Notes: generated from the sequence alone by a model not told the origin. Positions 15,735 to 24,785 are shown, counted from the first letter of the stretch. The stretch is 64,000 bases of DNA from Sphingomonas sp. Leaf230 (GCF_001421745.1 NZ_LMKW01000001.1:1-64000), one strand, 5' to 3'. Made by a program: numbers and translations.

Positions 15735-18149
15735 TCACTTAGCCGAGACGATCTGGACCAGCGACGCGGCGTCCTGCCCGGTCGGCAGCTTGCCCGATGC
15801 CGTGAGCCTCCGGGTCTTGTCGTCCCAGCGCACCACTGCCTTGCGCCCACCCTTGGTGCGATAGTCGTTGGTCACGCCGTCATCGTCGTACAGCGCGAAG
15901 TTGGCATCTGCGCCCGGATACACGCGGATGCTCTCCAAGGCCTGGGCCGTCGCTGTGCTCGGCACCTGGACGCCCATCGGGATGATCGATCCGGCGCGCA
16001 CGAACAGCGGGATCTTGTCGATCGGCGCATTCGCGGTGACGGTCTGGCCGCCCGTGAAGCGCTGGTTGGTCCAGTAGTCATACCATTCGGCACCCGCCGG
16101 CAGATAGACCTGGCGGCTGGTCTTGCCCTGTTCGGTGACGGGCGCGACCAGGAAGGCGGGGCCGAACATATATTCGTCGCCCATGTCGGCGACGTTGGGA
16201 TCGTTCGGGAAATCCATGAACAGCGCGCGCATCATCGGCGCATTGCTCTCGTACGTGTGGCGCCCGAGCGAATAGATATACGGCATCAGCGAGTAGCGCA
16301 GCTTCAGGAAGTTCGCGAGGACCGGCTCGGCCGCGGTGCCGTACTGCCAGATCGCGGTGGCCGGCCGCTGGCCGTGGATCCGCAACGTCGGCGTGAATAC
16401 GCTGTATCCGAACCAGCGCGTGAACAGCTCGGGATAATCCGCGTAGTCGGGCGCCATCGCGGTCGCGCCCGCTGGATCGAGCAACACCGGGCGTGTCGCC
16501 TTGGGCCCGTTGGGCCATTGCCAGCCGCCGATGTCGCTGCCCCAATAGGCCATGCCGCTGGCGGTGAAGCCGAGCCCGGCGGGCACCTGCCGGTGCAGCG
16601 CCTCCCAGGTCGACTTGATGTCCGACGACCAGAACAGCCCGCCGTTGCGCTGTGCGCCGAGATAGGCCGCGCGCGACAGGATCAGGTTGCGCATCGTGGG
16701 GCGATCCTTCGCCGACCCGTCCGCCACGCTCATCGTGTGGAGCAGCGGGAAGACGTTGTGATAGCGATCGCCCGAGCCGATCGAATAGAAGCTGCCGTCG
16801 GGCACCAGATCAGGTTCGGTCTCGTCGAGCCAGAACCAGTCGAAGCCCTGGCTGGCGATGTTGTCGCGGATCCGGTCCCAAAACCAGTGGCGCGCATCGG
16901 GGTTGGTGCTGTCGAGCAACGCGCCCGCGCGGTCGGAGCGGATCGGCAGGCCGTCGACGACGTTGCCGTCCTTGTCCTTCAGCAACCAGCCCTTGGTCGA
17001 CAGCAGGTCGAAGTAGCGCGATTCCTTTTCGAACCGCGGCCAGACGCTGATGATCGAATGCATGCCCATCGACTTGAGCTTGTCGTTCATGCCCTTGGGA
17101 TCGGGGAAATAATTCCGGTCGATGTCGAGCTGACCCATGCGCGACCAATAGAACCAGTCGAGCACCATGATGTCGAGCGGCAGGCCGCGGCTGCGATATC
17201 CGTTGGCGACGTCGAGCAGTTCCTTCTCGGTCTCGTACCGCGCTTTGCTCTGGATGAGACCGAACGCGGCCTTTGGCGGCAGCGGCGTGGTGCCGGTCAG
17301 CGTGGCGTAGCCGGCATAGATTTCGTCGGTAGTGGCGCCGGCGATGACGAAGAACGAGACGCGCTCGCCGACTTCCGACTGCCAGTGCGTCGCGCTGTGC
17401 AGGCCGGGAGACATGACCGTCGAGGACGGGTTGTCCCAGACGATGCCGTAACCCTTGTTGGTGACCATGAACGGTACGCACACCGTCTCGCCCGCCGGTG
17501 CATCGTAATTGTGGCGGCAATCGATCGTGCGGCCGCGAAGGTCGAGCTTGCCTTCCTGGTTCTGGCCGAGGCCGTAATAATGCTCGTCCGCGGGCGAGGC
17601 GAAGCTCGCGCCGACGCGGAACGTCTTCTCGCCGTTGACGGTGTGCGGCGCCATTTCCCAGCCGGTCATCTGCGTCAGCATCGAGCCGTCGGGCTTGCGG
17701 ATCGTCACCGATACGGGCGGCAGCGACGGCGCGAAATAGCGCTCCATCTGCGACGGCGCCTTGGGCCAGGGCTTGGCGTCGACCGACAGCGACAGTGCGG
17801 ACGAGGTGAAGACGTCGGCGCCTGCATCGCTACGATGCGTCCAGCCGGCGGCATCGGGCTTTGCGTTGGGACCATCGCCGGGGGGCGCGTCGACCTGGCC
17901 ACGGTCGGTCGCGATCGTCACGCGGACGATGTTCGGGGCATAGGCCTCGACCGAAACCAGGCTCCCGTTGCGGTCGACCGTCGCGATCGGTGCGGCAAAG
18001 GAGGTGGTGCCGAGCGTCGCGAGCGCGACACCAATAGCCAACCGTGCGACCAGGCGCGACGACCAGCCCCGCGACGAGCGGTCTAGTCGCGACGTCTTGC
18101 CGGACTGATCGGACGGCTGCGTGACGACACGGGCTGGGGCAATATGCAT
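15735..18149 (-). CDS. GH31 alpha-xylosidase
   Basis: The best start is ATG 18149, behind GAGAGGA, giving 804 residues; a GTG at 18164 would overlap that ribosome-binding site. After an unusually long basic leader (signal core LAIGVALATLGTTSFAA), the protein shows the GH31 N-terminal sandwich, the barrel with IMVLDWFYW and nucleophile WFWLDETEPD (Asp442), and acid/base FWSSDIKSTWEAL (Asp510). The KSTW and GGWQWPNG motifs fit the alpha-xylosidase branch (XylS/YicI-like) rather than alpha-glucosidases. It removes xylose from the non-reducing end of xyloglucan oligosaccharides. It lacks the PA14 insert of the larger Xanthomonas Xyl31. First gene of the coupled minus-strand operon, divergent from GH35. 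Confidence 0.9.
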   Translation of the reverse strand: MHIAPARVVTQPSDQSGKTSRLDRSSRGWSSRLVARLAIGVALATLGTTSFAAPIATVDRNGSLVSVEAYAPNIVRVTIATDRGQVDAPPGDGPNAKPDAAGWTHRSDAGADVFTSSALSLSVDAKPWPKAPSQMERYFAPSLPPVSVTIRKPDGSMLTQMTGWEMAPHTVNGEKTFRVGASFASPADEHYYGLGQNQEGKLDLRGRTIDCRHNYDAPAGETVCVPFMVTNKGYGIVWDNPSSTVMSPGLHSATHWQSEVGERVSFFVIAGATTDEIYAGYATLTGTTPLPPKAAFGLIQSKARYETEKELLDVANGYRSRGLPLDIMVLDWFYWSRMGQLDIDRNYFPDPKGMNDKLKSMGMHSIISVWPRFEKESRYFDLLSTKGWLLKDKDGNVVDGLPIRSDRAGALLDSTNPDARHWFWDRIRDNIASQGFDWFWLDETEPDLVPDGSFYSIGSGDRYHNVFPLLHTMSVADGSAKDRPTMRNLILSRAAYLGAQRNGGLFWSSDIKSTWEALHRQVPAGLGFTASGMAYWGSDIGGWQWPNGPKATRPVLLDPAGATAMAPDYADYPELFTRWFGYSVFTPTLRIHGQRPATAIWQYGTAAEPVLANFLKLRYSLMPYIYSLGRHTYESNAPMMRALFMDFPNDPNVADMGDEYMFGPAFLVAPVTEQGKTSRQVYLPAGAEWYDYWTNQRFTGGQTVTANAPIDKIPLFVRAGSIIPMGVQVPSTATAQALESIRVYPGADANFALYDDDGVTNDYRTKGGRKAVVRWDDKTRRLTASGKLPTGQDAASLVQIVSAK

Positions 18150-18216
18150 TAAAATCCTCTCCACGGGCTTATGCCCTTACGGTAACGCGATCATGGCCGG
18201 AACGGCGATTTTGTCG

Positions 18217-18262
18217 TATAATTGCAGATACGGGAGATGGATCAACTGTATTTCCGTTGATC
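18217..18262. promoter_or_regulatory. Candidate promoter/operator between GH31 and GH35
   Basis: The 181-base divergent gap contains TATAAT at 18217-18222 (reading toward GH35) and an inverted repeat GATCAAC (18240-18246) / GTTGATC (18256-18262) with a nine-base spacer. This is a plausible site for a dimeric repressor controlling both operons. No regulator gene is found beside the island, and the dyad is not the same as the one before the receptor. Confidence 0.35.
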
Positions 18263-18330
18263 GTCGCACCCCGGGACTAGAAATCCGGGCGTAACCCGTT
18301 CGCTTTGCGCTCACGGAGAAGGATGCAGTC

Positions 18331-19974
18331 TTGGTTCGTATGAATAAGCTAATCGCGGGCGTGGCCCTTTCCGTGTCGTTGAGCGGCGGTACCGCGTCCG
18401 CGCAGACCATGACCGAGGTTCCGCGGATCGTCAGCAAGGCGGGCCGGCATGCGCTGCTCGTCGACGGTGCGCCGTTCCTGATGCTGGGCGCGCAGGTCAA
18501 CAACAGCAGCAACTACGCGTCCGCGCTGCCGCAGGTGTGGCCGATGCTCGACCGGATCCATGCGAACACCGTCGAGATCCCGATCGCTTGGCAGCAGGTC
18601 GAGCCGGTCGAGGGCAGATTCGACCTGAGCTTTCTCCAGACGCTGCTCGATCAGGCGCGGATGCACGACAAGCGCGTCGTGCTGCTCTGGTTCGGGACGT
18701 GGAAGAACACTTCGCCCGGCTACACGCCGGATTGGTTCAAGGCCGACAATCGCCGTTTTCCGCGGATGAAGATGAAGGACGGCACCGACCATTATGTCCA
18801 TTCGCCGATGTTTCGCGCGACGCTGGAGGCGGACAAGCGCGCGTTCGTCGAGGTGATGAAATATCTGAAGGCGCATGATCCGCAGAACACGGTGATCATG
18901 GTGCAGCCCGAGAACGAAGTCGGCAGCTATCGCTCGCCGCGCGACTACGGCCCGCAGGCCAATGCGGTGTTCGCAAAGCCGGTGCCGGCAGATCTGGCCA
19001 AGGCGCTGAAGAAACCGGGTGGCAGTTGGACGCAGATGTTCGGCGCGCAGGCCGACCGGGCGTTCAACACCTGGCACACGGCGCGCTTCGTCGACGAGAT
19101 CGCCGCGGCGGGCAAGGCGATCAAACCGTTACCGATGTACGTCAATGCGTCGCTTGCGGGGCCCTCGAACGTGCCCGATCCGACCGGAGTCGCGAGCGGC
19201 GGACCGCAGCAGGACGTGCTCGACATCTGGAAGGCGGCCGCGCCCGCGATCGATTTCCAGGCGCCCGATATCTACGACCGCGACGCGGGTCATGTCGCGC
19301 TGTACCTCGACGCGTATGCGCGGCCCGACAATGCGCTGATGGTACCCGAGATCGGCAATGCGAAGGAGTTTGCGCGGTTCTTCTATGCGGCGCTCGGGCG
19401 CGGTGCGATCGGCTACGCGCCGTTCGGCATGGATGACACCGGGTATTTCAACTATCCGCTCGGGGCGAAGGCGCTCGACGACGACACGGTAGACGCGATC
19501 GGGCTGAAATACGCGGTCCTATCGACGATGGCGCGCGACTGGGCGAAGATCGCGTACGAGCATCCGACCTGGGGCGCGGCCAAGCCCGACGAGAGCACGG
19601 GGCCGACCGCTCCTCAGTTGACCACCATGGGGAACTGGACGATCGCCACCAGCTACGGCGAATGGCAGTTCGGTCAGAAGGACTGGACCTGGATCAAGTC
19701 CGAGCCGCCCGTCTGGGCGAAGCAGCCTGTGGGCGGCGTTGCGGTCGCACATCTGTCGCCGAACGAATTTCTCGTAGTCGGCGATCACGTCCGCCTGAAC
19801 TTCGGGACGGCGAAGGATGGCCCGAAGAACGGTTCGGTATTCCGCGTCGAAGAAGGTCGCGTGGTCGACGGACGATGGGTGATGAGCCGCGTGTGGAACG
19901 GCGACCAGACCGACTACGGGATCAACCTCACCACGCCGGTCATTCTCAAGGTGATCATGGGTAGTTACAAGTAA
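18331..19974 (+). CDS. GH35 beta-galactosidase (DUF5597-containing)
   Basis: A 547-residue exported enzyme (signal peptide to about residue 25). The start is taken at TTG 18331, seven bases after AAGGA (18319-18323); the ATG at 18340 is the alternative, 16 bases from it. GH35 signatures are clear: catalytic acid/base Glu196 in QPENEVGSY and nucleophile Glu340 in MVPEIGNAKE. The C-terminal domain after about residue 400 resembles the DUF5597 domain of Xanthomonas Gal35, which has a similar length. It removes beta-1,2-galactose from xyloglucan side chains after defucosylation. Transcribed alone, divergently from the GH31-SGNH-GH29 operon. Confidence 0.9.
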   Translation: MVRMNKLIAGVALSVSLSGGTASAQTMTEVPRIVSKAGRHALLVDGAPFLMLGAQVNNSSNYASALPQVWPMLDRIHANTVEIPIAWQQVEPVEGRFDLSFLQTLLDQARMHDKRVVLLWFGTWKNTSPGYTPDWFKADNRRFPRMKMKDGTDHYVHSPMFRATLEADKRAFVEVMKYLKAHDPQNTVIMVQPENEVGSYRSPRDYGPQANAVFAKPVPADLAKALKKPGGSWTQMFGAQADRAFNTWHTARFVDEIAAAGKAIKPLPMYVNASLAGPSNVPDPTGVASGGPQQDVLDIWKAAAPAIDFQAPDIYDRDAGHVALYLDAYARPDNALMVPEIGNAKEFARFFYAALGRGAIGYAPFGMDDTGYFNYPLGAKALDDDTVDAIGLKYAVLSTMARDWAKIAYEHPTWGAAKPDESTGPTAPQLTTMGNWTIATSYGEWQFGQKDWTWIKSEPPVWAKQPVGGVAVAHLSPNEFLVVGDHVRLNFGTAKDGPKNGSVFRVEEGRVVDGRWVMSRVWNGDQTDYGINLTTPVILKVIMGSYK

Positions 19975-20381
19975 CTGCGCCGGGCTCGACCGATATCAGG
20001 CAATGGGGAGGGCTCTATAGTGCTGCTCGCGATCGGTGTTCTTTCTTCGTCGTAGCGCATCGCGGATGCCATGAACCTGCACCGCGTCATGGCTTCGGGC
20101 TGCGCCGGAGAATTCGGTGTTGGCGCTGGAACACTGCGTTGGAAATTGAAAACCACGCTTGGATGTCCGCTATTGGGGCTTGGCGCCACACATCCGTACC
20201 CGCCGGGTAAGAATAGCCTTACTCCGCGCGTTATATCGTAGAATTTTCCATTCCCATTTCAGGGTCATCGGAAAAGAAAACTTAAAGGGCGTCTCAAGAC
20301 TGCTATTGGCGCCAAATTTTATGGCCGCAACAAGTATTTTCCAATAATGGCTTAACCACGTCTCCACCACAAAATGGTGGT
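19975..20381. other. Intergenic stretch without a recognised gene
   Basis: About 400 bases between GH35 and tRNA-Glu. The last 180 bases are noticeably AT-richer than the surroundings. A short stem CCACCA-CAAAA-TGGTGG at 20365-20381 lies just beyond the tRNA 3' end and could help end tRNA transcription. Otherwise I see nothing. Confidence 0.5.
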
Positions 20382-20456
20382 TGGTGACCCCTACGGGAAT
20401 CGAACCCGTGCTTCAGCCGTGAAAGGGCCGCGTCCTAACCGCTAGACGAAGGGGCC
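20382..20456 (-). tRNA. tRNA-Glu (anticodon TTC)
   Basis: The minus strand gives a complete cloverleaf starting GGCCCCTTCGTCTAGCGGTT and ending GGGTTCGATTCCCGTAGGGG TCA CCA. The anticodon arm CGGCCCTTTCACGGCTG places TTC in the loop. The acceptor stem pairs over seven bases (one G-U). The CCA end is encoded at 20384-20382. It stands alone, about 60 bases from the end of recJ, with no sign of an integrated element in the tRNA end. Confidence 0.95.
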
Positions 20457-20517
20457 TGCGTGGTGGAGGCCGACTAAGGGGAAGGGGGCGGGGCGTCAAG
20501 CGTTTCGGTACAAGAAT

Positions 20518-22269
20518 TTAGTCCGCCCACGCCGCGTCCTCGACATGGAGTTCGGCGGATGGGCGCGAGGACCAGTCGTCGATCTTCGCGCGGCCCGCCA
20601 GCCAGAGCTTGCGGTGGGGGGGGGCGCCTAGCAGGGCTTGGCCCAGTGCGCTCTCGGCCGAGCGGAAGGCCATCGCCTTGATGCTGCGGCCGTCGTCGCC
20701 GGCGACGATCGTGCGGACATGGCCGTTGCCGACGACGTCTGCCTTGATCACGCGGACCGGGCCCATCGCAACGCGCGGCGCTGGCCAGCCCATGCCGTAG
20801 GGACCGCCGGCTTCCATCGATTCGACGAGGCCGGGGTTTACTCCGCCGGCCGCCAGCACTGCGTCGAGCAGGAGCGCGCGATCGCCATTGGAACGTTCGA
20901 CCGCGGCGGCTAGACGCTCTTCGAGGAAGTCGGTGAAGGCGGGAATCGCGGCTTCGGTGATCGTCAGGCCGGCGGCCATTGCATGGCCTCCGCCCGCCAC
21001 CAGCAGTCCGTGTTCGCGGGCTGCCATCACAGCCGCGCCGAGGTCTACGCCGGGTATCGAGCGGCCGGAGCCCTTGCCGATGCCGTTCTCGTCGATCGCG
21101 ATGACGATCGCGGGGCGGCCGAGCTTTTCCTTGAGGCGACCGGCGACGATGCCGATCACGCCGGGGTGCCAGCCGTGGCCGGCGACGATGGCGACCGCGC
21201 GGTCTCGGCTGGAGAGGAGGTCGGCGGCCTCCTGCACGGCGGTTTCGATCGCGCGGCGTTCTTCGTTGAGGCGGTCGAGTTCGGTAGCGATCTGGCGGGC
21301 TTCGTCGGGGTCCTGCGTGGTGAGCAGGCGGACGCCGAGGTCTGCGCGACCGACGCGGCCGCCGGCGTTGATGCGCGGGCCCAGCGCGAAGCCGAGGTCG
21401 GTGCAGGTCGGGTTGCGCGTCAGGCGCGACGCCTCGATCAGCGCGGCGACGCCGATGTTCTTGCGCGCGCCCATGACCTTGAGGCCCTGCGACACGAACG
21501 CGCGGTTGAGGCCGCGAAGCTGCGCGACGTCGGCGACGGTGCCGAGCGCGACGATATCGAGCAAGTCGATCAGTTTCGGCTCGGCGCGGTCCTTGAAGAA
21601 GCCGCGGACGCGGAGCGTACGGACGAGCGCGGCGGCGGCGAGGAAGCACATGCCGACGGCGGCGAGGTGGCCGTGGGCCGCGCCTTCGGTCTCGTCGAGG
21701 CGGTTGGGGTTTACCAGCGCGAGCGCGTGCGGGAGCGCGGTCGAGCATTTGTGGTGGTCGATGACGATCACGTCGACCTGCGCGTCGCGGGCGGCATCGA
21801 GCGCGTCGAACGCCTGTGCGCCGCAGTCGACCGTGACGATCAGCGTGGCACCTTCGCCGGCGAGGCGGACGAGCGCTTCGCCCGACGGGCCGTAGCCTTC
21901 GAGCAGGCGATCGGGGATATAGGGGCGCGCCTCGATACCGAGATCGCGCAAGACCAGGACCATCAACGCGGCGGAGGTGGCGCCGTCGACGTCGTAATCG
22001 CCGAAGATCGCGACCTGTTCGTGCGCCTGTACCGCGTCGGCGAGGCGCTCGGCAGCGCGGTCCATGTCGCGGAAGATCGACGGGTCGGGCATGAATGCGC
22101 GGATCGAGGGCGTGCGATGCGCGTCGAGCGCGTCGCGGGGGCAGCCTCTGGCGAGGAGGAGCTGGGTGACGAGGTCGTCGCCGGTAAAGCCGTCCCGGCC
22201 GTCAGCCGCTAGGGCTCGCCAACGCCAGGGCTGGCCGAGGATGGAGGATGTTACGCCAAGAACTGTCAT
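20518..22269 (-). CDS. recJ: Single-stranded-DNA-specific exonuclease RecJ
   Basis: The ATG at 22269 gives 583 residues, the usual RecJ length; the open frame upstream of it runs through repeat DNA and is not coding. The DHH phosphoesterase core is present: FGDYDVDGATSA (motif I), TVDCGAQAFD (motif II), VIDHHKCS (DHH motif III) and the downstream GTVADVAQL region. The DHHA1 domain is recognisable by GGGHAMAAGLT. RecJ digests single-stranded DNA 5' to 3' in recombination and mismatch repair, with Mg/Mn ions. It is transcribed toward tRNA-Glu and shows no operon partner. Confidence 0.95.
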   Translation of the reverse strand: MTVLGVTSSILGQPWRWRALAADGRDGFTGDDLVTQLLLARGCPRDALDAHRTPSIRAFMPDPSIFRDMDRAAERLADAVQAHEQVAIFGDYDVDGATSAALMVLVLRDLGIEARPYIPDRLLEGYGPSGEALVRLAGEGATLIVTVDCGAQAFDALDAARDAQVDVIVIDHHKCSTALPHALALVNPNRLDETEGAAHGHLAAVGMCFLAAAALVRTLRVRGFFKDRAEPKLIDLLDIVALGTVADVAQLRGLNRAFVSQGLKVMGARKNIGVAALIEASRLTRNPTCTDLGFALGPRINAGGRVGRADLGVRLLTTQDPDEARQIATELDRLNEERRAIETAVQEAADLLSSRDRAVAIVAGHGWHPGVIGIVAGRLKEKLGRPAIVIAIDENGIGKGSGRSIPGVDLGAAVMAAREHGLLVAGGGHAMAAGLTITEAAIPAFTDFLEERLAAAVERSNGDRALLLDAVLAAGGVNPGLVESMEAGGPYGMGWPAPRVAMGPVRVIKADVVGNGHVRTIVAGDDGRSIKAMAFRSAESALGQALLGAPPHRKLWLAGRAKIDDWSSRPSAELHVEDAAWAD

Positions 22270-22360
22270 GTCTCGGACGTAGTGGCTGCGGGGGGATTGT
22301 CGAGCGGAGAGGGACGCGTGGTTAGGGCGATCTGGCAACCGCGTGCACCACGTGCGTCTT

Positions 22361-22412
22361 GTTCTCCCGCGAAGGCGGGAGCCCAGTATGGGTCCGCGCC
22401 TTCGCGGGGAAC
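22361..22412. repeat. Palindromic repeat family A1, copy 1
   Basis: Arms GTTCTCCCGCGAAGGCGGGA and the near-complement ending TTCGCGGGGAAC flank a short centre. The same unit recurs at 24786, 26814, 30675, 37244 and, with a variant core, inside gcvPB at 50527. Confidence 0.85.
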
Positions 22413-22442
22413 AGTTTTGCGCGGACTGGCGGAATGTAAACT

Positions 22443-22608
22443 CTCCCCCCCGTTCGTGCGGAGTAGCGACCGAGTAGCTTCGTAGAATCGTATCGAGGGC
22501 GCGTATTGAAGCATGCGTTTCGTGTGCCAACCGGTCCTTCGATACGCCGTCTCGATACGCCGCCTTCAGCGCCTACTCGACGGCTACTCAGGACGAACGG
22601 GGAGGGAG
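22443..22608. repeat. Inverted repeat family C (TTCGT...GAGTAG...TATCGA type)
   Basis: The left arm (CCCGTTCGTGCGGAGTAGCG, then GAGTAGCTTCG and TATCGAG) reappears reverse-complemented at the right end (GATACGCC, CTACTCGACGGCTACTCAGG, ACGAACGGGGAG). It is seen once in the window and is more diverged between arms than families A and B. Confidence 0.6.
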
Positions 22609-22686
22609 GGCGGGATCAGGAATCCGCGCCAGGCGGATCCGCAACAGGGGATAGGCGAGCGATGTTGAAGTCGGTCTACGCAACCC

Positions 22687-23370
22687 TCACTTCATCCAGG
22701 GCCGCTCGCGAAACCACTTTGTCACGATATACTTCACGCCCTCGACCACTGGCATACCCTCGTGCAGCGTCAGCCCGTTAGGGCTCCCGTCCGGGTTCAT
22801 GTTGTTCCATGCCAGCAGCATGCCGCGTTTCGGCGCGATCTTCACGCCGGCCTGCGGGAACCACGTCGCGCCGCCCTCGGGGACGTTGTTGAGGAACACC
22901 ATCGCGGTCCAGGTGCGCTGGCCGCCTTGCTCCTGCATTTTCGCCCAATAGCTTTCGGACTCGTGGAAATAGTCGTGGTGCGCGCGGAATTGCTGGCCGG
23001 GGGCGTAGCGTTGGCCCTGCATTGTCTCGCCGTGGAGCAGGTCGATCCCGAGCAACGTCGCGATCGCTTCGTCGGTCGGCTGCACCTCTGGCGACCAGCG
23101 ATCCATGTCGCAGCTCTCGCTGGTCCGGAAATTGCTGTTCGGGCGATCGGACAGCAGGGTCGACGGCCGCCGCTTGGAATCGATCACGGCGATCAGCCGC
23201 TTGCACGTCGCGGGATCGAGGAACTTGTCCTGATAATAGAACTGCACCGTGTCCATCGCGATGCGCTGCACCGCCGGATTGGCGTCGAGGCGCGCGGCGA
23301 CCTGCGATCCGAAGGCCTGGCGGACTGCCGCGGCCGGATCGATCTTCTTGGCTTTTGAAAAGATACCCAC
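22687..23370 (-). CDS. Prolyl-4-hydroxylase-like Fe(II)/2-oxoglutarate dioxygenase
   Basis: A 227-residue protein with a GTG start at 23370. The C-terminal P4Hc domain is complete: iron ligands His131 and Asp133 in AHHDYF, distal His203 in TLHEGMPV, and the 2-oxoglutarate-binding Lys213. No signal peptide, so it acts in the cytoplasm. Bacterial relatives of this size hydroxylate proline in proteins, including elongation factor Tu in some species, but the target here cannot be read from the sequence. It is separate from the broken PKHD gene at 902, which is a different dioxygenase branch. It stands alone, 114 bases from the RcnB-like gene. Confidence 0.85.
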   Translation of the reverse strand: MGIFSKAKKIDPAAAVRQAFGSQVAARLDANPAVQRIAMDTVQFYYQDKFLDPATCKRLIAVIDSKRRPSTLLSDRPNSNFRTSESCDMDRWSPEVQPTDEAIATLLGIDLLHGETMQGQRYAPGQQFRAHHDYFHESESYWAKMQEQGGQRTWTAMVFLNNVPEGGATWFPQAGVKIAPKRGMLLAWNNMNPDGSPNGLTLHEGMPVVEGVKYIVTKWFRERPWMK

Positions 23371-23484
23371 GCCGCAGGATTTGGCGAAACGCCTTCAAAA
23401 CGCAAGAGCCCCGCGATGATCTTCACCACCGCGGGGCTCCCCCTGTTACCTTAATGCCGGTAAGCCGCAATTCTCAGGAAGGGC

Positions 23485-24462
23485 CTACCAGAAGATGTCG
23501 TACACCGTGTCGACCACGCGGCCGCTGTCGAGATCGACCAGCAACGCGTCGTTGTAATAGCGCACCCAGCGATACGGGCCGTACGCCTCGGGCAGGCGGT
23601 AGGTGTACGGGTCCTGGATCCAGTAATTCTGGTTGTAGAGGATGCTGTTCAGCGAAAAGCCGACGCCGAAGCGACGATAGCCCGATCCCCACCCGCTCGG
23701 CGCGTAGTAGCGGGGGAGGCGGTAGGCGCCGCGGTTCGACGCGCGGTAGTTGCTCCAGGCGTAACGGTTGTCGTTGCGCCAGCCACGGTTCCACGCGCCG
23801 CCCTGGTTGTAGTGACCCTGGTTGTAGCCGCCGCGACCATAGCCCTGGACGTTGCCGTAGGCGCGGTTGGGCTGGCGGTTCTGGTAGCCATCGCGGCCGC
23901 CGTTGCGCCAGTCGCCCCGGTTGTCATTGCGCCCTTCGTTGCGCCAATCGCCTCGTCCGCCGTTGCGGTCGAACTGGCCGCGATCCGCTTGCTGGTTGCC
24001 GCGATCGAAACCGGGGCGTCCCTGGTCGCGGTTCCAGTCGGGGCGGTTCTGGCCGGCTTGCGGGTCGGGACGGTTTTGGCCGTTCCAGCCCTGGCCGTTG
24101 CCGCGCTGACCGTTCCAAGCCTGACGGTCGCCACGCTGTCCGCCGCGCTGACCGTTCCAATCGGGACGGCCTTGACCATCCGGTCGGTCGCCACGGACTT
24201 GCGGTTGCGTGCCGAGATCGGCGCGTTGCGGGCGCTGGCCTTGGTCGGGCGCGGCGGGGCGGTCGGGGCGCTGCTGCTGGAAGGGTTGCCCGTCCGGACG
24301 TGGGCCCCGATCGCCGCGATCCTGACGCTGGCCGCGGTCAGGGCGCTGGCCACGGTCACCGCGGTCCTGGTCGACCTGCTGCGCGGTCGCGGTCGATGCC
24401 ATCATGGTTGCCGGCACCAACGCGGATGCTGCCATCAAGAGTTTGAGAAACTTGCCCGTCAT
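23485..24462 (-). CDS. RcnB-family periplasmic protein with a long Arg/Asn/Gly/Gln-rich region
   Basis: The ATG at 24462 opens a clean signal peptide (to about residue 27, STATAQ). Residues 28-230 are low-complexity, built from short repeats such as DRGQRPDRGQ, NGQRG and DWRN. The C-terminal about 80 residues (YYAPSGWGSGYRRFGVGF through LVDLDSGRVVDTVYDIFW) form the conserved RcnB domain, named for a periplasmic nickel/cobalt homeostasis protein in E. coli. The total is 325 residues against about 110 in E. coli, the difference being the repeat region. Metal binding is not evident, as the repeat is Arg/Asn rather than His rich. The antisense strand is open and hydrophobic by composition only. 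Confidence 0.75.
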   Translation of the reverse strand: MTGKFLKLLMAASALVPATMMASTATAQQVDQDRGDRGQRPDRGQRQDRGDRGPRPDGQPFQQQRPDRPAAPDQGQRPQRADLGTQPQVRGDRPDGQGRPDWNGQRGGQRGDRQAWNGQRGNGQGWNGQNRPDPQAGQNRPDWNRDQGRPGFDRGNQQADRGQFDRNGGRGDWRNEGRNDNRGDWRNGGRDGYQNRQPNRAYGNVQGYGRGGYNQGHYNQGGAWNRGWRNDNRYAWSNYRASNRGAYRLPRYYAPSGWGSGYRRFGVGFSLNSILYNQNYWIQDPYTYRLPEAYGPYRWVRYYNDALLVDLDSGRVVDTVYDIFW

Positions 24463-24604
24463 TGCCGTCGTCCTCGACTGCCGGCGCACGAGCCGACTCC
24501 TATGATGTATCGGGTCTAGTCGATCTCGTGTGTGGAGAGGCTGAATGGGTTCGTCAGCGATTAGACAGGTTTAGGTCGGATACGTCGCTACGTCTCTGAA
24601 GCAT

Positions 24605-24707
24605 CCACCCCGGCGAAGGCCGGGGCCCAATTGGGGGCGGAGAGTAACAAGGCGCGCGGCCAATCACCTTGGACGTTCCAGTTGGGCCCCGGCCTTCGCC
24701 GGGGTGG
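24605..24707. repeat. MITE-like repeat family A2, copy 1
   Basis: About 103 bp with terminal inverted repeats CCACCCCGGCGAAGGCCGGG and its complement, each running into an AATTGGG/CAGTTGGG block, around a variable centre that keeps an AGTAAC core. Other copies start at 28020, 37102, 46803 and 52054. Confidence 0.9.
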
Positions 24708-24785
24708 TGCAGCAGGGGTAGCGGCAGTTACACCAGCTGTAATCGGGTGCGCTACCGAACCACCACAGACATCTGGCTCTTCCTT

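Larger units (their letters stand above)
22270..22686. other. Repeat-filled gap upstream of recJ
   Basis: No gene. The gap holds a 52-bp palindromic copy (22361-22412) and a second, different inverted repeat (22443-22608), both listed separately. They lie between the divergently oriented ends of the region and must be close to the recJ promoter. Confidence 0.7.

Noticed and set aside
15666..18086. 806-codon open frame on the plus strand opposite GH31
   Set aside because: Antisense to a gene with complete GH31 catalytic motifs; translation is low in structure signals and rich in Arg/Val/Asp/Gly.
20385..20456. Integration site (att) at tRNA-Glu
   Set aside because: No duplicate of the tRNA 3' end and no integrase or mobile genes on either side were seen.
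20518..22530. RecJ start at 22530
   Set aside because: The added sequence is translated from dispersed repeat DNA; ATG 22269 gives the normal RecJ N-terminus and length.
22361..22608. CRISPR-like array of palindromes
   Set aside because: Palindromic units are of different families, not regularly spaced direct repeats, and no cas genes are present anywhere in the window.
23812..24519. Hydrophobic plus-strand frame opposite the RcnB-like gene
   Set aside because: Val/Ala/Leu-rich only because it is antisense to Arg/Asn/Gly/Gln repeats; no start signal and it conflicts with a signal-peptide-bearing gene.
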